A stretch of DNA of 5,150 bases from the NCBI GenBank assembly GCA_030605085.1, contig JAUWBH010000230.1:1-5150 (forward strand). The letters are read 5' to 3'. Shown here piece by piece: positions 1 to 5,150 of the stretch. Every line of letters starts with the position of its first letter. The first letter of the stretch is position 1. The notes under the pieces are model-generated. The model had not been told where the DNA came from, did no database searches, and was given only the letters and a program-made list of their open reading frames with translations. Both the position numbers and the translations under genes were made by a program. The stretch comes from Promethearchaeota archaeon. GTDB taxonomy: Archaea > Asgardarchaeota > Lokiarchaeia > Sigynarchaeales > SOKP01.

Positions 1-1928
1 ATAAAGATTTAATCAATAATATTTTCCTAGATTTTATTCCTCCTGAAGATAGTAAACGAACTGTTAGCTTTTTAAAAAAAATCTTTAAGAAAGATAAAGC
101 GATTGGAGAATTAAGAATTAGAAATAAAGACGGAATTTATATATGGTTCGAAATAAATGGTAAAAAATTCATTGATAATAACAGAAAAAAAAGAGCTTTT
201 CTAATTTCAAGGGACATTACAAGATATAAGGAAAGAGAAGAAAAACTCGTTAAAAAAAACGAATCTCTTGAAGATTCACTTGAAAAAATGAGTAATTATG
301 CACCAGAGCTGCGATTTTGGAAATTACTCTTTCCTCAGAAATATACATCGGCTATTCAAAAAACCCAAGAAATGTTAGAAACTGTTGTTGATAGTATTCC
401 AGAGCTTATTTACTGGAAAGATACGGATCTAGTTTACATAGGTTGCAATAAAAATTATGCTAGGATAAACGGACTCGAGATTATTTCCAATATAATTGGT
501 AAAGCAGATGAAGATTTGTCTTGGTCAAAAAGTAGATTAGAACATATACGAAAATGCGAACAAAGAGTCATAAATAATAATGTCGCTGAATTTAATATTA
601 TAGAATCTTGGTCTTTACCCAATGGAAATAAAGCTTTTTACAATGCTAATAGAATTCCACTTCGTAATTCAGAAGAAAAGGTTGTAGGAATCCTTACAAC
701 CTACGAAGATGTCACTGACAAGAAATTTGCAGAACAAAAATTAAAGGAATTAAATAAGTTATTAGAGCAAAAAGTTTCCGAAAGAACTAAAGAATTAGTA
801 GAATCTGAAGAAAAATTCAGGACAATAGCAGAACAATCTTTATTGGGCATTATAATTATTCAAAATGGATTTATTAAATATGCAAATAGAGCCTTATCCG
901 AAATCATTGAATATTCGATTCAAGAAATGAAAGATTGGGCTAAAAATGGATTTATTAAGGAAGTGCATCCAGATGATTTACCGTTCTTAATGGAACGAAT
1001 GAAACAAAGAGAAAGTGGAGAAACTAAGTTACTTCCAAATAAAAGTATTACTAGAGTAATAACGAAGTCAAATAAAATTAAATGGATTGAAGCTTATTCT
1101 AAGGCAATCTTATACAATGGAAATGTGGCTATATTAGCAGTTATGATTGACATTACTGAGAAAAAAATGGCAGAAGAACGATTGAAAGAATCTGAACGAA
1201 AATTAAGGGAACAAAATATAGAGTTAAAAAAATTAGACAAATTAAAAAATGATTTTATAACGATTGCGACTCACGAATTAAAAACTCCGTTAATATCAAT
1301 AAGGGGATATACAGATCTTATTCTTACAAAATATCAAGATTTAAAACCTGAAATAAAGGATGATTTATCAAGGGTTCAAAGAAATATTAATAGATTAGAA
1401 ATATACATTGAGCAGTTAATGGATGTAATGAAAATCGACGCAAAAAAAATGGAATTAATTATAAAACGAAAAAATATCTATAGTTTATTGGAAAATTGCA
1501 TCGCAGATTTAAGTTTTCAATTAAATGAAAAAAATTTACAAGTCAATCTTGCTGTGAATAAAGATTTATACCTATTTATCGATCCAAATAGAATTACTCA
1601 AGCATTTTCTAATTTATTGTCAAATGCGATAAAATTTACACCCGAATTTGGAAATATTGAAATTTCTGGTACAACAAAAGATGAGAAATATTTATTATTT
1701 AAAGTGAAAGATTCTGGAAAAGGATTAACCGAGAATGAAATAAATAACCTTTTTGGTAAATTTGTAACATTTGATAAAGATCCTTCTGCGTTTAAAACTG
1801 GAAGTGGTCTTGGTCTTTATATTACTAAAGGAATCATTGAAGCGCACGGCGGGGAAATATGGGCAAATTCTAATGGATTGGGAAAGGGTACAGAATTTTA
1901 TTTTACCTTACCGATTAACCATAATTAA
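1..1928 (+). CDS. Multi-PAS sensor histidine kinase, 5' end outside window
   Basis: This is a probable cytosolic sensor kinase that autophosphorylates on histidine and passes phosphate to a separate response regulator. The frame is open from base 3 through the ATG at 288 to the TAA at 1926-1928 (641 visible codons), so the true start lies upstream. Visible domains, by base: the second half of a PAS domain with its closing DIT motif (3 to about 230), PAS (about 369-728), a coiled coil with an LEQKVSERTKEL linker (about 740-810), PAS (about 801-1180), HisKA (about 1230-1442) and HATPase_c (about 1575-1910). The H-box HELKTPL puts the phospho-acceptor His at 1272-1274, followed by Glu and Thr in the usual catalytic and phosphatase positions. 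The N-box Asn is at 1623-1625. The G1 box DSGKG, F-box LFGKF and G2 box GSGLGLYI are intact, so the core should be active. There is no membrane segment and no receiver domain. The PAS ligands cannot be told from sequence. The core is paralogous to that of the next gene, 96 bases downstream. Confidence 0.93.
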   Translation, partial: KDLINNIFLDFIPPEDSKRTVSFLKKIFKKDKAIGELRIRNKDGIYIWFEINGKKFIDNNRKKRAFLISRDITRYKEREEKLVKKNESLEDSLEKMSNYAPELRFWKLLFPQKYTSAIQKTQEMLETVVDSIPELIYWKDTDLVYIGCNKNYARINGLEIISNIIGKADEDLSWSKSRLEHIRKCEQRVINNNVAEFNIIESWSLPNGNKAFYNANRIPLRNSEEKVVGILTTYEDVTDKKFAEQKLKELNKLLEQKVSERTKELVESEEKFRTIAEQSLLGIIIIQNGFIKYANRALSEIIEYSIQEMKDWAKNGFIKEVHPDDLPFLMERMKQRESGETKLLPNKSITRVITKSNKIKWIEAYSKAILYNGNVAILAVMIDITEKKMAEERLKESERKLREQNIELKKLDKLKNDFITIATHELKTPLISIRGYTDLILTKYQDLKPEIKDDLSRVQRNINRLEIYIEQLMDVMKIDAKKMELIIKRKNIYSLLENCIADLSFQLNEKNLQVNLAVNKDLYLFIDPNRITQAFSNLLSNAIKFTPEFGNIEISGTTKDEKYLLFKVKDSGKGLTENEINNLFGKFVTFDKDPSAFKTGSGLGLYITKGIIEAHGGEIWANSNGLGKGTEFYFTLPINHN

Positions 1929-1937
1929 AAATTGAAA

Positions 1938-1943
1938 TTTTTT
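1938..1943 (+). terminator. Possible T-run terminator after first kinase
   Basis: Six consecutive T residues lie 10 bases after the TAA of the first kinase. Archaeal RNA polymerase can terminate on short U-tracts without a hairpin, and no strong stem precedes this one. In such AT-rich DNA a T6 run is also common by chance. The call leans mainly on the position after the stop codon and on the separate promoter-like box before the next gene. Confidence 0.25.
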
Positions 1944-1946
1944 AAG

Positions 1947-1969
1947 TATAAAGAATTATAAAGAATTAT
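1947..1969. repeat. Short AT-rich tandem repeat, 10-base unit
   Basis: The 10-base unit TATAAAGAAT is present twice in perfect tandem (1947-1956 and 1957-1966), followed by the first three bases of a third copy. It lies in the gap between the two kinase genes, about 25-50 bases upstream of the TATA-like box of the second kinase. It could be an operator-like element or simple replication slippage in AT-rich DNA; nothing in the sequence decides between these. Confidence 0.4.
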
Positions 1970-1993
1970 TAATAATTAAGACATTAATTTGCA

Positions 1994-2001
1994 TTTTATA
2001 A
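1994..2001 (+). promoter_or_regulatory. Archaeal TATA box for second kinase
   Basis: The element TTTTATAA matches the archaeal TATA consensus and is centred about 27 bases before the ATG at 2025. That is the spacing expected if transcription starts at or next to the start codon, giving a leaderless mRNA. No purine-rich ribosome binding site precedes the ATG, which fits. The box suggests the second kinase has its own promoter and need not depend on readthrough from the first. Confidence 0.55.
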
Positions 2002-2024
2002 GATAAATTTAGGTTCATTTCATT

Positions 2025-4772
2025 ATGGATAATGATTTAAAAAACTCCATTGCTGATTATAAATTATCCGACCAGATACTTAAAGGATTAGAGGAAAAAT
2101 ATTACCAATTGTTCGAAAGCTCTCCGAATTCAATAGTATTATTAGACCTTAAGGGAAAGATCATAGATTGTAATTCAAGTCAAGTAAAAATGTTTGGATA
2201 TAAAAAGGACGAATTGATTGGTAAAGACTTCAGAAAACTCAAATTAGTTCCAAAAAAATATGAACAATTAGCTGTAAATAGCTTTAAAAATTTAATTAAA
2301 GGAGAAATTCTAAAACCTCGAGAACTCCAAATCTTAAAAAAAGATGGTACTCTTATTTGGATTTATGTACAAGCGAATTTAGTAAAATTAAATAATGAAA
2401 CTTTAATTAAAATAATAGCCCAAGATATAACTGCCTTAAAAACAACAGAACAGAAATTAAAAGAATCTGAAGAGAATTATCGAAAGTTAATAAATAATTT
2501 ATCGGATGTTATAATAGAAGTAGGTATGGATGCAAAATTTACGTATATAAGTCCACAAAATTTACATCTTTATGGATATAAACCCGAAGAATTGATTGGA
2601 TTAAGTATATTCAAATTTATTCATCCAGATGACCAAAAAATAATTAGAGAAAAAATTGAAGACTTTCTGAAGGGGATGGTTATATCTGTTGATTATAGAA
2701 TACGCTGTAAAGATGGTCATTATGTTCCAGTATCAGCGAGAGGCGCAATATTCGAGAGTAGCGGTGTAAAAAGAGCAATTCTAGTTGTAAGAGATATTAC
2801 CAAGCGCAAGCGAGTAGAAGATGAATTAAGGTTATTCAAAGCGATTGTTGAAACTTCCCGCGAGGCGATTGCCGTCAGTAAACCTGATGGACAGTTAGTA
2901 TACATCAATCCAGCCCACGAGAAACTTTTTGGAAAATCGCTTGAGGAAGCTCAACAAATTAATTACCGAATTTACTACCCACCAGAATCAATTGAGGTAC
3001 TTAACAGGGTTGTAGCCCCTGCTTTGCTCAAAGGTGAAAGCTGGGAAGGAATATTGGATGTTTACGATATAAATGGTCGAAAATTCCCTTTGTGGGAACG
3101 AGCAGACTCGATATGCGATGAAAATGGTGATATGATTTATGGTTTTGGTTTAATGCACGATATTTCTGAGCGTAAAAGAATCGAGCAGAAATTAAAAGAA
3201 TCTGAACAAAAATATCGTCATTTATTCAACAGCTCACCTCACGCAATTTGGCTCGTGAATTTAAAAGGAATTATAGTTGATTGTAATTCTACTATGAATA
3301 AATTAATGTCTATATTCAAGAGAGAAGAATTAATTGGAAAAAGTTTTAGAGATGTTATAAAATTATTTTTATCAAAGGGTGATCCCAGATTTGAGAACTT
3401 AGAAAAAGTATTTAAAGAGAGATTTAAAATTCTACTCAAACAAGGATATTTAGATCCAATAGAATTTCAAATATCTAGAGGTGATGGTAAAACATTTTGG
3501 ATCACCTTAGAAACTTCTTTTGTAAAAGTAGGCAATGAAACATTATTACAAGTTTTTATCGAAGATATTACTAGTAGAAAGGAAGCAGAGATTAAAATAA
3601 AAAAATCAGAAGAAGAATTAAGAATTTTAAACAAAGAATTAGAACAAAAAGTACGAGAAAGGACTAGGGCGTTAGAAAAATCAGAAAAAAAGTTCCGATA
3701 TATTTTTGAAGCAATACCCGATTTATTCTTTTTAGTTTCTGAAGATTCTACGATATTAGATTATCATGGAAAAGAAGAAGATTTTTATGTACCTCCTAAT
3801 GTCATTCTTGGTAAAAAACTAAGTGATTTTTTGCCTAAAGCCCTTGGAATAAAAGCTAGTGAAATGATTAGAAAAACAATTAATACAAAACAACCTCAAA
3901 TTATGGAGTATAGTTTACCTGTTAAAAATAAAAACCAATATTACGAAGCTCGATTCTTATTTTTTTCAAAAACAAATGTAGCTATTTTTATACGAAATAT
4001 TACTGAGCGTAAAACTTCTGAAATTAAATTAAATGAATCAAGAGAGACATTAAAAAAAAAAAATATCGAATTAAGAAAATTAGATAAGACTAAGAACGAT
4101 TTCATTACTATGGCTGCTCACGAATTAAAGACACCACTCATTTCAATTTCAGGATATACGGATTATATTCTAACTAAATACGAAAATGATTTAAACTCTG
4201 AGATTCAGCAAGATTTATTGGTAGTTAAAAGTAATATTGAGCGTCTACAAAAATTAATGGATCAGTTTTTAGATGCCATGAAAATTGAATCTGATAAAAT
4301 TACATTACACAAGAAATTGACAAATGTTAAAGATATAATATCTAATTGCGTAAATAATCTAAGTTATCAAATAACAGAAAAAAATCAAGAAATAAGATTA
4401 AAGATTGGAAGTAACATATTATTAAAAGTAGATCATGAGCGAATTTTTCAGGTTTTTTCAAATATATTATCAAATGCGATTAAATTTACTCCAAAAGGCG
4501 GTAAAATAGAAATCTCTTCTCAAACTAAAGATAAAAACACCTATTTATTTGAAATTAAAGATAATGGAATTGGATTATCTGAGGAAGAAATACCAAGAAT
4601 ATTTAAAAAATTTGAAATGATTCAACACGATAGTGACGAATATTACGTTAAAGGAACGGGACTTGGACTTTATATCTCTAAAGGATTTATTGAAGCCCAT
4701 GGAGGTAAAATTTGGGTAACTTCTGATGGCAAAAATAAGGGTACGACTTTTACTTTTACACTTCCGAAATAA
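2025..4772 (+). CDS. Five-PAS cytosolic sensor histidine kinase
   Basis: This complete 915-residue protein is a probable intracellular sensor that autophosphorylates and signals to an unlinked response regulator. An in-frame TAG at 2010-2012 and a TATA box 27 bases upstream support the ATG at 2025. Domains by residue: PAS1 (about 22-140), PAS2 (147-262), PAS3 (266-386), PAS4 (390-520), a coiled coil ending in an LEQKVRERTRAL linker (about 525-555), PAS5 (555-665), HisKA (about 683-755) and HATPase_c (about 800-913). Each PAS domain ends in a DIT- or NIT-type motif, and short KLKESE-like helices join several of them. The H-box is HELKTPL with His699. The N-box has Asn817, and the G1 box DNGIG (846-850), F-box IFKKF and G2 box GTGLGLYI (877-884) are intact. 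PAS1 and PAS4 look like internal duplicates (SSP, LKG and DCNS motifs). PAS3 resembles bacterial PAS domains and lies in a stretch richer in G+C. PAS5 has the LDY and YVPP pattern of a distinct PAS type. There is no signal peptide, membrane span or receiver domain. The ligands are unknown. Confidence 0.95.
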   Translation: MDNDLKNSIADYKLSDQILKGLEEKYYQLFESSPNSIVLLDLKGKIIDCNSSQVKMFGYKKDELIGKDFRKLKLVPKKYEQLAVNSFKNLIKGEILKPRELQILKKDGTLIWIYVQANLVKLNNETLIKIIAQDITALKTTEQKLKESEENYRKLINNLSDVIIEVGMDAKFTYISPQNLHLYGYKPEELIGLSIFKFIHPDDQKIIREKIEDFLKGMVISVDYRIRCKDGHYVPVSARGAIFESSGVKRAILVVRDITKRKRVEDELRLFKAIVETSREAIAVSKPDGQLVYINPAHEKLFGKSLEEAQQINYRIYYPPESIEVLNRVVAPALLKGESWEGILDVYDINGRKFPLWERADSICDENGDMIYGFGLMHDISERKRIEQKLKESEQKYRHLFNSSPHAIWLVNLKGIIVDCNSTMNKLMSIFKREELIGKSFRDVIKLFLSKGDPRFENLEKVFKERFKILLKQGYLDPIEFQISRGDGKTFWITLETSFVKVGNETLLQVFIEDITSRKEAEIKIKKSEEELRILNKELEQKVRERTRALEKSEKKFRYIFEAIPDLFFLVSEDSTILDYHGKEEDFYVPPNVILGKKLSDFLPKALGIKASEMIRKTINTKQPQIMEYSLPVKNKNQYYEARFLFFSKTNVAIFIRNITERKTSEIKLNESRETLKKKNIELRKLDKTKNDFITMAAHELKTPLISISGYTDYILTKYENDLNSEIQQDLLVVKSNIERLQKLMDQFLDAMKIESDKITLHKKLTNVKDIISNCVNNLSYQITEKNQEIRLKIGSNILLKVDHERIFQVFSNILSNAIKFTPKGGKIEISSQTKDKNTYLFEIKDNGIGLSEEEIPRIFKKFEMIQHDSDEYYVKGTGLGLYISKGFIEAHGGKIWVTSDGKNKGTTFTFTLPK
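2451..2471 (+). repeat. 21-base direct repeat, copy 1 (PAS1-PAS2 linker)
   Basis: This 21-base stretch, beginning CAGAAATTAAAAG, is identical to 3186-3206. It starts on a codon boundary at residue 143 and encodes QKLKESE, the helical linker between PAS1 and PAS2. The second copy is in the same reading frame 735 bases (245 codons) downstream. Recombination between the copies would remove or duplicate PAS2-PAS3 without shifting the frame. Confidence 0.85.
2701..3120. other. G+C-rich block within kinase (end of PAS2, most of PAS3)
   Basis: By hand count 177 of 420 bases are G or C (42%), against 28% in 2641-2700, 27% in 3361-3420, 25% in 3541-3600 and 15% in 4021-4080. The block encodes residues of about 226-365: the last strands of PAS2, the linker and most of PAS3. 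Codons such as CGC, GCC, GTC and CCC, rare elsewhere in the gene, cluster here. The PAS3 wording (AIVETSREAI, VYINPAHEKLFG, FPLWERADSI) resembles bacterial PAS domains from memory. A transferred or recombined sensor module is the likely reading. A protein-level need for G+C-rich codons is a less likely alternative. Confidence 0.7.
3186..3206 (+). repeat. 21-base direct repeat, copy 2 (PAS3-PAS4 linker)
   Basis: This is identical to 2451-2471 and in the same frame, encoding QKLKESE from residue 388, the linker that joins PAS3 to PAS4. It lies about 65 bases after the end of the G+C-rich block, while the first copy lies about 230 bases before it. The two copies therefore bracket PAS2 and PAS3 as one unit. 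Confidence 0.85.
4052..4063 (+). repeat. A12 homopolymer inside second kinase
   Basis: Twelve consecutive A residues fall within codons 676-680 (L-K-K-K-N), in the helix between PAS5 and the HisKA domain. The paralogous first kinase has a non-homopolymer sequence at the matching place (REQN-IELKKLDK). A one-base slip here, in replication, transcription or sequencing, would remove the whole kinase core and leave a sensor-only protein. The frame is intact as given. Confidence 0.8.
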
Positions 4773-4807
4773 CTATGGTTAAATAAACCAAATAAGTTTT
4801 AATCAAA

Positions 4808-4818
4808 TTTTTCTTTTT
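4808..4818 (+). terminator. T-rich archaeal-type terminator after second kinase
   Basis: The tract TTTTTCTTTTT lies 36 bases after the TAA at 4770-4772. Eleven bases with a single interruption fit the U-tract termination signals of archaea. A weak inverted repeat (TGGTT at 4776-4780, AACCA at 4786-4790, five-base loop) lies 17 bases earlier but is too short and too far away to form an intrinsic terminator with it. The tract separates the kinase from the topoisomerase gene. Confidence 0.45.
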
Positions 4819-4855
4819 AAAAAAAACATCAATAATTTAAGTACAAGTTCTAATT

Positions 4856-4867
4856 TTTATTTAAAAA
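4856..4867 (+). promoter_or_regulatory. Weak TATA-like element for topoisomerase gene
   Basis: The stretch TTTATTTAAAAA is centred about 27 bases before the ATG at 4889. It is a poorer TATA match than the box before the second kinase, but the spacing is the same and again fits a leaderless transcript. No Shine-Dalgarno sequence is seen between it and the start. In DNA this rich in A+T the match could be chance. Confidence 0.35.
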
Positions 4868-4888
4868 CTATTCTATAATATTACTAAT

Positions 4889-5150
4889 ATGGCAACATTA
4901 ATCGTTGCTGAGAAAAACAAGGCTGCGAAAGCAATCGCAGAGGCTTTAGGTTCAGTCAAATCAATAAAAAGAAATAAATATCTCCATATTTATCACATCC
5001 CCTCAAAAGGCATTTATGTACTTCCTTTAAGAGGACATATTTTAGAATATAAAAATACCGAAAGATATAAAAGCTGGAGCAAAACAAATCCTCGTAATAT
5101 TATAACGGATCCAGATGCAATTGAAAAAGTTCCTAAAAATTATGCTAAGC
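4889..5150 (+). CDS. topA: Archaeal type IA DNA topoisomerase I, N-terminal part
   Basis: This gene should encode the type IA topoisomerase that cuts and passes single strands to relax negatively supercoiled DNA. The 87 visible codons are open to the window's right edge. The protein begins MATLIVAEKNKAAKAIAEAL, the first strand and helix of a TOPRIM domain, with Glu8 at the place of the conserved catalytic acid. It continues with PSKGIYVLPLRGHILEY, then a YKSW motif and IITDPDAIEKVPKNYAK, which read like the archaeal topoisomerase I family. The tyrosine that attacks DNA and any C-terminal zinc fingers lie outside the window. The ATG is the first start after an in-frame TAA at 4862-4864. The gene has a TATA-like element and lies 116 bases after the second kinase, so it is probably transcribed on its own. 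Topoisomerase III of the same superfamily is the main alternative. Reverse gyrase is unlikely because its helicase domain precedes TOPRIM. Confidence 0.85.
   Translation, partial: MATLIVAEKNKAAKAIAEALGSVKSIKRNKYLHIYHIPSKGIYVLPLRGHILEYKNTERYKSWSKTNPRNIITDPDAIEKVPKNYAK

Noticed and set aside
288..1928. A stand-alone two-PAS kinase starting at 288
   Set aside because: The open frame continues upstream with clear PAS sequence to the window edge, so 288 is not a start.
1929..2024. Possible small gene or RNA between the kinases
   Set aside because: The 96-base gap has many stops, no start with a ribosome site and no stable structure; only the T-run, the tandem repeat and the TATA-like box could be supported.
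2720..2908. 62-codon open frame on the - strand
   Set aside because: It lies wholly inside the second kinase over the PAS2-PAS3 coding region, shows no recognisable motif, and the + strand frame is clearly coding there.
3239..3439. 66-codon open frame on the - strand
   Set aside because: It is antisense to PAS4 of the second kinase, has low-complexity composition and no sign of a promoter or known family.
4776..4790. Inverted repeat TGGTT/AACCA after the second kinase as an intrinsic terminator
   Set aside because: A five-base stem with two G-C pairs is too weak and is 17 bases from the strong T-tract; archaeal termination does not need it.
4811..4827. T-run followed by A-run (CTTTTTAAAAAAAAC) as a hairpin or regulatory palindrome
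   Set aside because: A T/A palindrome with no loop is expected by chance in DNA this AT-rich and would not make a stable stem.

Overview
The window is very AT-rich (lines counted by hand mostly run 15-35% G+C) and carries three genes, all on the + strand: the 3' part of a multi-PAS histidine kinase (1-1928), a complete second kinase with five PAS domains (2025-4772), and the first 87 codons of an archaeal-type DNA topoisomerase I (4889 to the window end). An archaeal host is inferred from three things: the topoisomerase N-terminus reads like the archaeal type IA enzyme, TATA-like boxes sit about 26-27 bases before the two visible start codons, and neither start has a Shine-Dalgarno sequence, which suggests leaderless transcripts. 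The low G+C, the long PAS-kinase arrays and the wording of the kinases and topoisomerase suggest an Asgard archaeon, perhaps of the Lokiarchaeia. That last placement is recall-based and could not be tested here.

Layout. The first kinase is cut by the window's left edge: its frame is open from base 3, so the ATG at 288 is an internal methionine and not the start. It shows the end of one PAS domain, two more PAS domains, a HisKA helix pair and a HATPase_c domain. A 96-base AT-rich gap holds a T-run, a short tandem repeat and a clear TATA box. The second kinase follows, with five PAS domains, a coiled-coil linker and the same kinase core. A 116-base gap holds a T-rich probable terminator and a weaker TATA-like element, and then the topoisomerase gene begins.

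How the parts relate. Both kinases appear cytosolic (no signal peptide or membrane span in what is visible) and neither carries a receiver domain, so they should sense an intracellular cue through PAS domains and pass phosphate to a separate response regulator that is not in this window. Their cores are paralogous: 34 of 40 residues match around the phospho-acceptor histidine, so they may share a partner. The topoisomerase looks like an unrelated housekeeping neighbour with its own promoter.

The most notable feature is inside the second kinase. Bases 2701-3120, covering the end of PAS2 and most of PAS3, are about 42% G+C against roughly 15-28% in the nearby lines counted. An exact 21-base in-frame direct repeat flanks the PAS2-PAS3 unit. 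This suggests a sensor module acquired or exchanged by recombination. I see no CRISPR array, transposon, RNA gene or wholly new system.
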